A DNA stretch of 64,000 bases, taken from positions 12,612,157 through 12,676,156 of the forward strand of contig CM025849.1 of the NCBI GenBank assembly GCA_003952965.2. The letters are read 5' to 3'. Position numbers and translations under genes: made by a program. The notes under the pieces are model-generated. The model worked only from the letters and a program-made list of their open reading frames with translations, was not told where the DNA came from and searched no databases. Each line of letters begins with the position of its first letter. The stretch's first letter is position 1. This DNA is from Morella rubra. Its lineage: Eukaryota > Streptophyta > Magnoliopsida > Fagales > Myricaceae. Below, piece by piece: positions 1 through 11,600 of this stretch.

Positions 1-322
1 TGGGCTTTCTGAAGCTTCGGATTGGCAAGGAGATCCATTATTCGATTACTTTGGAGGTCATTTCACATTTGTTGTCCACTCTGAAATTGAGAGAAGTGGA
101 ACGGGTGCCAGGTGACGGTGCTACGCCTATTTTCATTAGTTTGTTGATGACTTAATTTTGTTTTGCGTGCACTACAGGGAAACTGTCTATTTGGATCGGT
201 ATTGTAAGTGTTGGCAATCCAGTAGCTCCAGGGATGTGACCTGATTGTCAGTATTGTCGCTTACTTTTGCGAGAATGGGGAATTTCCAAAGGCGCCATAT
301 TTGAATATATCATTGATGAGAT
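1..322 (+). mobile_element. Degenerate LINE reverse-transcriptase fragment, second copy
   Basis: This stretch is a decayed copy of the segment at about 1060-1405. Shared blocks run in the same order, for example GAAGCTTCGGATT, GGAGATCCATTA, GGTGCTACGCCTATTT and GATGACTTAATTTTGTTTTG. It carries many small deletions that remove the reading frame. After about 322 the sequence jumps to a more upstream part of the RT region, so this is a separate, truncated insertion or a local duplication joined to the next LINE. The left end lies outside the window. Confidence 0.75.
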
Positions 323-624
323 GAAGAGCTTATTTGTAGTAATACTATTTCGGCTGCTGTTCAGGAGGCTTTTGGTGGAAATGGCTTGACCAGATTGGTG
401 ATTATATTGTCCAAGAATGAGATAGGCAAGCGGTTCTGGAAGAATTTGAGCTGAGGAGGCCTTACTCCCCATTCCCAATGAGTTGGAAATGACACATTTT
501 CAGATTGGTGCTCATATGGCACCGAGCCCAGACGGCATGATTGAGCTATTTTTTCAACATTATTGGAGCATTGTGAAGGATGATTTGGTGAAGATGGTTC
601 AAGACTTTTTTTGTAATTGATCAT

Positions 625-1579
625 TTGTTGCAAGAGCTCAATCATTCTTTCATAGTTATGATTCCTAAAAATGACAGCCCAATCCATGTGATAGATTATA
701 GGCCAATTAGTTTGGCTAATGTGGCTTACAAGGTCATATCCAAAATTTTAGTGAATCAACTTCGCCCTCTCATGGCCAATTTAGTATCTCCTTCTCAAGC
801 TGCTTCCGTCCCAAGACGATCAATTTAGGAGAATTCTATTTTGGTGTAGGAATTGTTCCATACTATGAAAAATAAAACCGGGAGGAAGGGGTTTATGGCA
901 GTGAAGATGGACATACAAAAAGCTTATGATAAATTGGAATGGGGATTTATACTTGCTGTTCTTCGTTGTTTTGGATTTTTGGCCAAGTGGATTAAATGGA
1001 TAGAATAGTGTATTTCAACTGTTTCTTATTCTATTCTTTTGAATGGCAGTGCATTTGGGCATTTTACCCTGAAGCTTCGGATTCGGCAAGGAGATCCATT
1101 ATCTCGATTTCTGTTTATACTTTGTTCAGAGGTCATTTCACATTTGTTGGTCCAATCTGAAAATTTAGGAGTGATTCACGGGGTGCCAGTGTGCCACGGT
1201 GCTACGCCTATTTCTCATCTAATGTTTGTTGATGACTTAATTTTGTTTTGCCGTGCCAACTACAGGGAAGCTGGTGAGCTGTCGGTTATTATGGATCGGT
1301 ATTGTAAGTGGTCTGGCAATCCATTAGTCTTAAAAATCCTCTGTTGTGTTCAGTAGCAATACGAATGGGGAAGTGAAGGCTGCCATTTTGAATATGCTAC
1401 AGCTCAATGAAATGAAGGTTGGTAGTAAGTACCTGGGCTTTTCGTTATTTCTACCTCACTCTAAGAGGGCTACTTTTGCTGATATTAAAGATAAAGTGTT
1501 GGGGAGATTAGCAGGGTGGGAAAGCCGTGTTTTATCACAAGCGGGCAGGAACACTCTTATTAAAGGCTTGGTGCAGTGA
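625..1579 (+). pseudogene. LINE reverse transcriptase, broken
   Basis: Frame 1 reads the RT fingers motif PKNDSPIHVIDYRPISL near 655. It then reads a palm motif A with MDIQKAYDKLEW near 907 and, after QGDPLS near 1089, the catalytic FVDDLILF near 1228 (FVDD in place of YADD). Stops fall at 826-828, near 847 and near 1006. A frameshift near 1340 moves the thumb part (KYLG and LAGWESRVLSQAGR motifs) into another frame. Motif order and content are typical of plant L1 elements. There is no intact enzyme here. Confidence 0.88.
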
Positions 1580-1909
1580 GCTTGATAAAATATTTAAGGA
1601 TTTTTGGTGGGGTTTTGACCCCCATAAGCAACACCACTTTACTCCGAAGGCATGGGCGGCAATATGACATCCTAAGGAGATGGAGGGTCTTGGTCTTCGT
1701 CTGATGACTGACATAAATATTGCACTTGTTGCTAAATTGGGTTGGAGTCTTTATTCTCAGCCTCATTCTCCATGGATTTGAAGAATCTGCATCAAGCCCC
1801 TTATAAGATTAATTCCTCATGGGTGTGGTAGGGGATTTGGAAGGCTAGAGATTTACTTTGTAAGGGGGTCTGTGGCATACCCCGTAATGGTGCTAGCCTT
1901 AAGGTGTGA

Positions 1910-2722
1910 TTGGACCCTTGGATACCAACACTTCCTGGTTTTCGCCCCATTCAATGTTCCTTTGGGGTGAGAGAGATTGATGAGGAGCTTCGGGTGGAGA
2001 GCCTATTTAATTTCATGAATGATGAGTGGGAGCTTGATATTGCTCGGAACTTGTTCTCTCCAGAGATAGTGGAGGCTATTGCTCGCCTCCCAAAACTGAA
2101 CCCCCTAAAGGAGGATGAGTGGGCCTGGCTGGCTGATACGAAGGGCCAATTTTCAGTTGTTGGAGCTTATTGGAAGACTCGACAGTGGTCTATGCATGAT
2201 CAGCACCCTTTACAAGGTAAAGACTGGAATAGATTATGGGGCCTTAAAATTCAAGACCGTTTGAAATTATTTCTTTGGAAGTGTTTGGATTTGGCCATGC
2301 CTCTTTGGGGGTTATTTGCTCAATTCTGTGGTGATCGTGTATCTGAGGCTAATCTTTGCCCTTTATGCCAAATGGAACCTAAAACTGCAGAACACCTCTT
2401 TATGAGGTGCCAGGTGTCTAAGGTGGCATGGAAAGAGGCACCCTGGCCTATTCGCATTGATGCTTTTCCTCCCTTGTCTCTTGCTCTTTTTATCAAACAG
2501 ATCCTACAATCCCACAGGCACTTTGGTATTATAAAAGAGCAAGCTACTTCATTTATTCTGAGTGCTGCTATTCTGCTGGATGCAATATGGTTTTTGAGAA
2601 ATTCTGTTGTTCATGATAAGGTTGATTCAGATCCCTTTTATCTCATTGCGTCTATGCGCAGACGTTTTAATGAGCATTGTTTGGCCTGGGAAGAAGTTTC
2701 AGTGGTCTTTGTTCCTGGTTAG
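1910..2722 (+). pseudogene. LINE ORF2 C-terminal part with zf-RVT zinc-binding domain
   Basis: A 270-codon open stretch from the region behind the RT. Near residues 115-175 it has the zf-RVT signature: a W-K-CL-motif, then CPLC-x8-H-x4-C (CPLCQMEPKTAEHLFMRC), followed by W. This domain sits between RT and RNase H in plant LINEs and is thought to help bind template RNA. It ends at a TAG (2720-2722) in a frame different from the RNase H that follows, so a frameshift separates the two. Confidence 0.88.
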
Positions 2723-3195
2723 CTTTCACCCCCTCAGGGGTCCCTAAAATGCAATGTGATGTTGCCGTGAGATCTTCTCACTCGGTCTTGTTGGTCGTGG
2801 TTAGCGACCATAAAGGCTCCCTCTATATAGCGTATACGGAGCGTATCCCTTCGCAAGATCCCCTTGTTGGTGAATCTGCAGCTCTCTTAGCTGCTATTCA
2901 ATTGTTTGATCAGAAGCCACAGCCATGGATCCTCTTTGAAAGTGATTGCCTTGTCCTGGTTCAAGATATTCTCAACTGTTCTACAGTGGTTGGGTGGCAA
3001 AGAGAAGAGTGGATGGCTACTATTAGAGATTTTTTCAACACTGGAAAGGAGCATTCACTGTCTTGGGTACCCCGTCGTCATAACAGGCTGGCTCACAAGC
3101 TTGCTAAATGGGCTGATTCTGTTTCTTTATTTGGTTTCATTAGTTGCGATTTAATTCCTGTTGATGTAGTCTCAGTTGACTCTGTTTCCTGTTGA
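2677..3195 (+). pseudogene. LINE RNase H domain (RVT_3 type)
   Basis: An open 172-codon frame with the plant LINE RNase H order: D in MQCDVAV, E in GESAALLAA, D in FESDCL, then the RHNRLAHKLAKWA helix. In most relatives the last motif is N-x-x-A-D-x-L-A-K. Here the Asp is His (AHKLAK), so one of the four acidic metal ligands seems to be lost. It overlaps the zf-RVT frame by about 45 bases in another register, which marks the frameshift. Confidence 0.85.
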
Positions 3196-3228
3196 GTTTA
3201 TTGATTCTTTTATCAAGAAAAAAAAAAG

Positions 3229-4502
3229 AGACAATTAATTTGCTCCCTATATGAAAGCTTATGGCCAGCCACATCCCTAAATTGGTGGGCAATCAATCTT
3301 TGATTGATTTGTCTTTATTTTGAGGCTAGTTTTGAGGCAAAAGATAAGATCTCTATAAGATCTTTCCTTTCTAACCTCAATAGAATCTTGGAGGATTATT
3401 TATGTGGTAATTAAGACTTTCTTGTGAAAGGAAAGCCCTTTTCCTCCCAAGCCCATGGAGGTAGTATATATACCCCTCCATGACACTATTTGTAAGCATC
3501 CATTGAACATTATTGAATAGAGTCTCCAAAAGAGCTTTTGGCCTTTGTGCCATTATCTTCGGTGTTCGGGGTTAAGCCTGACACTTGGGCTAGCATGGTG
3601 CTATAGTGTTTGGGGTTAGGCCTATACTATTCACACTTGTTAGACTAACTTGTGCTAGATTAGGTAGGTCAAGTTAGGGACAATCGGTGACTGGGTTAGG
3701 TTGGGAAGCTTGGGCTAACAGAGGAGGTTTGGTGCTTGGGGTTAGGCTGACATCTCATTGACTTTGTTAGAGTTCATCATTGGGTTAAGCCGACTTTGTT
3801 CCACAATCGGGTTCTAAATTCATCTAGTGGTGTCAACCCATTTGAGCTTAGGCCTGCGTATCCTTATTTTCATCTATTTTTCTAACCATTCATATTTCTT
3901 TTAATTTATCTTTTGATAAATTAAACATACCAAAAATATCTTCTTTTTTTTCTTTTGATCTGATACTTAGGATATATTTCTCTTTTGAGTGCTTTACTAG
4001 GTCGGTCAAGGAGTTTCAATTGAAACATGGGCTAAATATGAGTACTCACAAGTTCTTACTTGTGAGGAAGATAAGCATTAGTGAGAGGTCTAACCCTAGT
4101 CCCTATCATATTTATAGTGCACACGAGGGACAATGCATCAACAGACGCTGCTTTTTGCCCAAGAATGGAGCTGACCGACTGGTAGAAATGTCAAGACGCA
4201 TATATTTATATGTACTACTTGACCTCAAATTAAACTCACCGAACTGTCGGCATTTTGGAAGCGCATGGAATATGAAAGTTGAAACTTCGAATTAGAATTT
4301 TTAAATAACACACACATGCACACATAAAGTCCCGCTTTCAACTACCAAATCAATTGTTTATATATTTGTTAAGACGGAACCTAACACACGAAATCCTATA
4401 CAGGGAACGGGCGTGCTCTCCAATTTGTTGGGACTAAAGACGACAAATCTCCCATTAATCCACTTACTGCAGCCTTCGAGCTGGATGGTCTTCGATCGCC
4501 AT
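3229..4502. other. Non-coding, LTR-like remnant followed by AT-rich spacer
   Basis: No gene is recognised. About 3229-3880 has the feel of an LTR: a TATA-like GTATATATACCC at 3464-3475, then a transcript-start-like part with short GGGGTTAGGC repeats (about 3565-3750). No second LTR, primer-binding site or target duplication was found, so this is weak. 3880-4502 is AT-rich spacer; the 91-codon frame at 4020-4295 has no recognisable domain. Confidence 0.35.
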
Positions 4503-4510
4503 CCCCCAAC
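4503..4510 (+). repeat. 8-bp target-site duplication, left (CCCCCAAC)
   Basis: The octamer CCCCCAAC directly precedes the left terminal repeat of the hAT element and recurs exactly after its right end at 5939-5946. Confidence 0.92.
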
Positions 4511-5938
4511 TAGGGCTGTTCAGTGCCACCGGAAAAATCCGGTGGCACCGGTGCCGGTGCCGGTTTAGTCTTTTGCAAAAAACCCGGTGGTATTCCCGGT
4601 TCCCGGGTTACCCGGCACCGGGTTCCCGGGTACCGGGAAACCAGATTTTTTTTTTTTAAACAAAACTAACCATTTTGTCCCCTCTCCTCTCCTCCCCTGT
4701 TCCCCATTTCTTCGTGTTTCTTCAGACTCCAAACGACAGATCCCCCCTCCCGAAGCTTCTTGCCCATCCCACCCCGTGCCTTTCTCTCTCCCTCCCCTCC
4801 CTCTCCGGTGGCAATGGCACAACCTTTCGCAGACCACCATGCCTGCCAGCTGCCGCGCCTCCCGTCGCCGACCACAACCTCTTCATTTTCTCCCCTCCTT
4901 CACGCGTCAATCTCTCATCTCTTCTGCCAAATCTCTCTCAAGGATTGAGATTCATTTAGGTATGTTATTAAAAATTAATGGGTTTGTTGATTTTAAGTTG
5001 TTCTATTGAAAATGTTGCTTAACTTTTCCCCCTTGTTAATTTGTTTTTTGTTTTTAGGGTTTATGCTCAACGTGTCTAATACTACTTGAGATGCATACCC
5101 ATGAAAACTACTGTATATCCCTGAAAATTTTATGCTCAATAAAATTTGTTGTTCTATTGAAAACTGTTACCCAACTTGAGATGCATACCCCCGAAACTTC
5201 TAACTGGTAGAGATGGAATCGGCTTGATCTCTTCTTTCTGTGTTTTTTTCTCTTTTTTCCTAATTGTGGTCTAAAACAAAGAGTCTCAATGATTCTGGCA
5301 TAGAACTCTCTACTAATGGCCAAGAAGAAATAGAATTGAAAGGAAGTCAATCCACGAATTGGGTTGCAGTTTGGATCATTTATACATTAGCCATATAGTT
5401 TAGTTGTCCACTATGCATAGTAAATGCTCTCCTAATCAGGTGGCGTCCAATACTACTGCATTGCTCCAGAATTATTAACACTTGAATTAGGTTTTTGCAG
5501 GCGGGAATAGTTGTTCAAAGAATTATTATCATTTGAATTTGGTTTGTGAAGGCCGAATAAAATATTGTTTTCTCCATATTATTCAATTACCCATTACTTA
5601 TATGATTCATATTATATTAATCAAAGATATTTTAAGATAATCTTTCTTTAATTTTATTGATTTTGGATTTCATTATTTTAGATTTTATTAATTTGTGATC
5701 AATGGACCAAAAGAAAAAAAAAAAATACATTGGGCAAAGTGCATAATATGCTAAAAAAATGGCCTAATATGAATGTAGGTTAACCGGAAACCGTCACCGC
5801 TAAAACCGCCACCGCTAAGAGCCGGTTTTTGCCCTTAACGGTGTAGGTGTAGGTGGCAATTATTTAAAAACCGGTTTATCTGGTGTAGGTGCCGGTTTTG
5901 GCCAAAACCGGCACCTACACCGGGGTTGAACAGCCCTA
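4511..5938. mobile_element. Non-autonomous hAT DNA transposon, 1428 bp
   Basis: The ends are 12-bp perfect inverted repeats, TAGGGCTGTTCA at the left and TGAACAGCCCTA at the right, flanked by identical 8-bp duplications. This is the hallmark of hAT transposition. Both subterminal zones are rich in short GGTGCCGG/CCGGCACC and CCCGGG motifs that could bind a transposase. The interior has a CT-rich, GC-rich block (about 4680-4950) and a T-rich block, but no transposase, so it must be moved in trans. Several overlapping short frames at 4565-5009 are low-complexity and not taken as genes. Confidence 0.92.
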
Positions 5939-5946
5939 CCCCCAAC
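5939..5946 (+). repeat. 8-bp target-site duplication, right (CCCCCAAC)
   Basis: Exact match to 4503-4510. With no mismatch in the duplication, the insertion is probably fairly young. Confidence 0.92.
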
Positions 5947-6213
5947 CTTTTCTTTGTTAAAGTCGACAAATGTATATCACGCTGTTCGATCCCATGCATG
6001 CATCTTTCTTTTTTATGTTATTTTATATTAATATTTTCCGCATTAATATTAATTAGTCTTTCCAAAAATTATGTTATTGCAGTTTAGCCTCCCAAAATTT
6101 AAATTATGACTTCGCCTCCGTTCGTAACACATGAGGATGAACTATATATTGAATTTTCCCTAGATGGTACTAATGGCATGCAACTTTTAAATATATATGC
6201 TGTTTTACCTTAT

Positions 6214-6680
6214 AGCATTTCTGATAGCTTCTTTAAATTTGTCTCTCTACTTTAACTAAAAAGAACACTTCTTTATTTTAACTATCAACTTTTTAAAAAT
6301 ATCTCTAACAGCTTCTCTATTTTAATTATTTTATTTAAATATTATTTTTCAAATATTTATTTATTCTTTCTTTATAATATTTATATTTTTGAATATTCAT
6401 TTTTAATGATATGGGAGGAGGACAAGAAAAAGAAAAAAAAGGATAGGGAGAACCTGAGAGCTAGAGGAAGAAAAGAAACAAAAAAGGGAAAAAAGAAAGA
6501 AAGAGAAATATTAATATTTTAAGATGGTGAAGTGTAGAGAACTACAGTTCACATGTTAAATTTTTTTGTTAAAAATTGTTAGAATAGAGAAGTTGCTAAG
6601 AAGTGTTTTTCAGTCTTTTTGTTAAATTAGTTATCTATTCTAACTAAAATGCTAGAATAAAGAAGCTATTAGGAATGCTC
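6214..6680. mobile_element. MITE with about 25-bp inverted ends
   Basis: The left end TAGCATTTCTGATAGCTTC matches, inverted, the right end GAAGCTATTAGGAATGCT (6661-6679), and the similarity continues inward with CTTTA/TAAAG. The interior is AT-rich and purine-rich (about 6410-6520) with no coding capacity. The element type (hAT or Mutator derived) cannot be decided because no clear target duplication remains. Confidence 0.65.
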
Positions 6681-8346
6681 TCAAAAGTTTGACATATTTT
6701 TTTAATATTATATAACATTTAAAAAAGAAAAGCAACTCTAATATATATCGAAGTCCAACTTTTTTTCAGCTTTGGACTCAGTACTTCTCATCCATTAATA
6801 TATATATATATACGGTTCAAATTGTTTTATGAGTTTGGCTTAAATATTGGCTATACTTTGAATAAAAACATGGTAGAAATGTCCTTTGACTACGCGAGTA
6901 GTTGATGACTTTTTATTCTTTCGTTATTTCCTACCTACCGGTCGCTTTTTGATATAACCCATGCTTCCAGCCATTCCTTTTCAAAAACCTCATCCGCAAG
7001 CTTTTTCTTACTGCCGTCTCACCTCCCTTCTCTCACCTTATAGTCTCCCACAACGCCTCTCTCTTTCGCATGCACACACATTCTCTCTCTGTGAAGGTTG
7101 AACTTTGGACGGGCAGAATAGCTGTCAAAACAATGTCTTGTGCGGAGATTTGGGCATCACGGCAATGGCCTAGCGTGTAGATTTCTCACAGTGCTTCTGA
7201 TCCTGGCTACGCCTTGTTTTTATCACGAGAAGGAGATCCTCTCTGTCTCTCTGCCTCTCTCTCTTTGTACTGATCAGGTGTGTTTGACTGTTAGGAGACT
7301 TTGGTAAAAAGGTCGGAGGTCTTCATTATGAACAAAGTAAATATCCCTTTTTTCATTCCCTTTTCTTTTCTGTCTTGTAAGCCAATTTGAAGTCTAGCTC
7401 GAACTCAGCTCGGCTAGACTACTGGTATTGATTGTTAGACTTTTGAGCTCGACCCAAGTTTCGAAACTTGATTGATTTTGGCGAGCTCATGTCAGCTGAG
7501 CTCGAATGCTATTTCTGACGCTCGAGCTCAAGCTAGTTTGTTAAATCGCTTCGGGAAGTGGAACTTGTTTATCTATATGTGTGTTTGAAGAAGTCCATTG
7601 AGGTTTATATTGGACCAACATGTTCAACCGCGGTTCGGCGGTTTTAGGGGCCTTGTCTTACATACAAGGTTTATAATTCAGGTCCTAATCGATTTAGTCG
7701 TTCTCACTAATGGCAAAGAAGTCGGCGGTTTCACTCATTTCTTGTAGTTCGTCTTCCTGTGACTTGCCAATGCCCAAGGGTTTGAGCTAACTTCTAGATT
7801 CTTCTAGTTGGTTAGCCGTTAAGTCAAGTTGTTTAGTCTGTTATTTAGTAACTGAGCTTAGACTCTGCTTCTCCTGGTATATAACGCCAAGGCTCTTCTC
7901 GTAGACATAACAACGATTATTGAATTCTATACACAGTATTCTTTTTCTCCCAAATTACACTCTGTTGATAGAATTCTACAGGATTTACAAGCCATACTAG
8001 ATCAAGGAATAAATATAGCCCTACCATCCATGTATGTAAATACTTCAGTTTTTGCATCAACGTAAGTTCTTTCATTTCAAACTCGGAGTCGAGTGTAGTC
8101 GGCGGGCTGGAATCTTCATTTCTGGCGTGTGCGTTTTCAGGTGCACCGCCAATGGTGAAAGTCTCCGCCGATCTTGTCGTTTTGTAGCGATCCTTGAATA
8201 ATATTTGTCGCCTGAAGTCCGTGGACCGTGGGAACTGTTGTGGTGGGCGGGCCGAGTCTTGAATCTCAATTTAAGAGATATAGAATAATCCAAGACTAGA
8301 GATTCCCGTCTCCCATCGAAACATACTCAACAATTACAGATTGAAC
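6681..8346 (+). promoter_or_regulatory. Upstream region of the ankyrin/PGG gene
   Basis: No coding gene is seen. The stretch holds CT-rich tracts (about 7013-7090 and 7238-7268), a TATA-like TATATAAC at 7878-7885 and the likely 5' leader up to the ATG at 8347. Part of it (about 7790-7990, with short direct repeats and a TATA-like core) could be the 3' part of an LTR, but no partner LTR was found. Transcript start and any 5' UTR intron cannot be fixed from sequence alone. Confidence 0.4.
7878..7885 (+). promoter_or_regulatory. TATA-like box TATATAAC
   Basis: This lies about 460 bases upstream of the ATG at 8347 and would allow a long leader or a leader intron. It is one of several AT-rich candidates, so confidence is low. 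Confidence 0.25.
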
Positions 8347-8665
8347 ATGGCAGTAAATATTCTCTCAAGCCCAAATATTGTTCCTGAAGTTCTTGGAGAA
8401 CACAATTACGCCACTTGGAGTGCATGCATGAAGAATTATTTTTTAGCTCAGGATCTTTGGGATATTATCGAGACAACAAACGATCCTCCTCAACAAGAAG
8501 ATGAATTAGCTAACTGTTCCAAGACTTGGAGGAGGTTGAATGCTGCGGCTTTACATGCAATTCAAGTTTCATGCGGGATGGAAATACTAGATCAGATTAA
8601 GGCGATCAGTTCCGCCAAACTTACTTGGGACATATTGGAACAAATGTTTGGGCAACCATCCCAAG
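8347..8665 (+). CDS. Exon 1: gag-like (DUF4219/UBN2) N-terminus
   Basis: Starts at ATG 8347 (MAVNILSSP) and codes for residues 1-106. The motif HNYATWSACMKNYFLAQDLW is the DUF4219-type W-K-YL-W pattern found at the start of copia gag proteins. It is followed by a UBN2-like helix region (ALHAIQVSCG..I..AKLTWDIL). The donor is CCCAAG|GTATAT. Without splicing, the frame would stop at 8674-8676. The leader CAATTACAGATTGAAC before the ATG has no competing upstream ATG close by. Confidence 0.85.
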
Positions 8666-11600
8666 GTATATTTTAAAATGGGAAGAGCCTCGTTTCTGGG
8701 TCATATATTATGCATTTAGGTTGTCGTTAGATTTCATTATTCTATTTACAACCAATACAAACTTGTCAGGTGTGGGCAGCTATGGGGTTGATAGCTATGC
8801 TGGGATTGAGGCCTTACTCAAGGCTGTGCAAAGTGGTGACTGGAACGTTCTCGACGAGTTTCTGGAGGCTCATGGCGTTGCACTGAGTGCAAAGATCACG
8901 CGTAGGGGCCAAACAGTTCTTCATGTCGCTGTGGCTGCTGGGCATGTGGATGTAGTGGAGAAGTTGGTGGATCGAATGTCCGCAGAAGACTTAGAAATTC
9001 GAGATAACGATGGCTACACAGCTCTAACTGAGGCAGCTGTGCGTGGAAAATATTGGATGGCAGATTGCATGCTTCGCAAGAACAAGAATCTGATCAACAT
9101 TCGAACATACAGAGGAAATGTTCCAGTTGTGATGGCTATTGGTTATGGACAAATAGAAATGGCTCGCTATTTGTATTCTCTCACTCCATTGGATGGCCTG
9201 ATGCCATACAGTGGCCCCAACGGTGCCGCTCTCTGTGTTCAGGCTATATATACCGGAACTTTAGGTAAGCATCTGTATTCTTCTACCCCTCTATTAATTG
9301 CCATTATGTCTGATGAATATTTGAGCTCTTAGCAATATTATATAAACGTATTATTGATTGTTTTCTGTACATGACACGCATGGACTACACAACAAAGATA
9401 TTGCTTTGGATTTAATCCAGCAATGCCCACGTTTGGCACTAGCTCTCGATGAAAATGAAATGTCCCCATTGTTGGCATTGGCTTCCAGGCCTAATTCATT
9501 CCCAAGTGGAACTCGGCTTGGCTTCTGGAAACGACGGATCTACTCGAGTTAGTACCACTCTCTTTTTCTCTTAATTTTTCATCGAAATGGATACGGATCA
9601 CGCACACATTCTTTGTATAGCCCCAAAAAAAGATTATTAGTAATGCATGGGATAGAGAGTGATTTAGTCATAAAAACTTGGTTTCTCCCATTAGGGGCGG
9701 GCAAATGTTTTGACTAGGATCGGAATTTCCAACTTTGATATCGGTTCCGGCACATATCGAAATTGGAACCATAATATTTTTCTGGCATTTTATGGAATCA
9801 GAACCGGAACCAAAAGAATTTCAGTTTTGATTATTATTATTTTTTTAAAAAAATTACGGCTTAAATGGAAAAATGATTTTGTTTCTAGATACTTCCAGAA
9901 TTTTCAGTTCTGGTTTTTTTCTTTTTTATAAAAAAAAGTTAGGGCTTAAATGGTGAAAGGATTTTGTTTTTAAATACCTATAATTTTAGAATGTTGTAAT
10001 TTTATTTTATATTTTATATTTTGGATGAATATTCATTTTACATTTTATTTATTGTTAATTTATAATGTATAACAAAAAAATTTGTCTAAAATTCTAATTT
10101 TTAGGCTTTTTGGGCCCATTCAGGTACAAAAAAAGTTGCAAAAAAAGCCCACATTTGGGAACCAGAATTTCAGAAACTGGGGATGTTCGTTTTATATAAA
10201 AATATAAAATTTTTAGGATTTTTTATAAAATTGTGAATATTTATGTATATTAGAGTTTTATAGGTTTTTTTGTGTAAAAACTGGTGAAAATTTTTAAAGA
10301 TATTTAATTTTTATTGGAGTTTGTAAAAATGTGTAGAGAAAAATGATTTGATCATTTGATGTAATTTTTAAATAAAAAATATTTGAGTTTGGTAAAAAAG
10401 TATAGAAAGAGAAGATTTCTTAAATTTTTTTTAGAAGGTATTAAAGTTTGTGCAAAAATTGTTGGAGTTTGTATTAAAAGTATTAGTGTTTGTGTAGGAA
10501 TTTTTGATATTCGTTTTGTGAAATTTTTGTATTTTAGAATATTTTAGCAAAATGAACATGACCTAAATTTTGCATTCAGGTAGATACCAGAATCGGAGTC
10601 GGAATCCGTGACGCTACCCACCCAATTATTTTTTGCTAAATTGATTTTTTTCATTTAAGTTCCCACAAAATAAAAATGACATTAGAGCAAATACATTCAC
10701 ATTCAATTTGGCCACGATTGATTACAAACACTAGTAACGTATTGAGATGTACCAGCGTTGTGTAAAAAACTAAGGGCGAGAAAAAAATTCCAATCAAAAT
10801 CAGAATTTTGAGTTTCGATTCCTATTCTGGCACATATTAGAATCAAAATGAATGCATTTTTTGCATATTAGGGGGCCGAAACCAGAACCGAAAATTAGTG
10901 GAATTTTCGATTTTTTTTTTAAATAAATAAATAAATATATATATATTTTTAAATATAGCTCAAAACCTTGTAATTTTACTTAAGATTTTGGGTGAAAATT
11001 TATTTTATTTTAGATAGGGTTTAAAACGTTGTAATTTTAAAATAGGGGTCATAACTTTTTTTGATGCCTATAGTTTTTGAATGTTGTAATTTTATTTTAG
11101 ATGAATTTTTATTTTAGATTTTTGATGAATATTTATTTTACATGTTATTTATTGTTAATTTATAATGTATAATAAAAAAATTTGTTCAAAATTTTGACCC
11201 AAAATGCCTAATGGGCTTATTAGAGCTAAAAAAATATCTAACAAAAAAAGTCCACATAATAAAACCGAAACCAAATATTTGATTTTAATGAGTATCGGAA
11301 CCGGAATAGTCTATTCCGATTCCATTCGTTCCAGTATTCACCCTTATAAGAAATGCCGTTAGAGAAAGTCTATAACAGTAGTTTTTGTGATCGTTGTTGT
11401 TCTGATGGCCGTTGAAGCTTTGTTTTTTAGCAGTTAATTAATTTATATCTAAAAATGACTTTAACCTTTTAAAATAATCAAAACTTGGCTTCCTTCAGCC
11501 AACTATTTCATTAGATTTTACATATTTTACTCTCTATAAGAAATCTTCTTAAAAATCCAATCTCTATTCTATAAAATCTTGACTTTGTCGCGTTATTTGC

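Larger units (their letters stand above)
323..3228 (+). mobile_element. Decayed L1-type plant LINE (RT, zf-RVT, RNase H, A-rich tail)
   Basis: Non-LTR retrotransposon missing its 5' endonuclease part. In order it shows: a pre-RT block (APGPDGM-like, about 515-610), RT fragments (625-1579), a zf-RVT block (1910-2722), an RNase H domain (2677-3195), a short 3' UTR and an A-rich tail at about 3217-3228. Reading frames are broken by at least three in-frame stops and two frameshifts, so the copy is dead. It would have copied itself by target-primed reverse transcription. Target duplications could not be defined because the 5' end is broken. Confidence 0.9.

Noticed and set aside
4565-5009. Several overlapping frames on both strands in the hAT element
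   Set aside because: All come from GC-rich, CT-rich repeat composition (PVPGLPGTGFPGTG and its reverse). No domain is seen and the frames are mutually exclusive.
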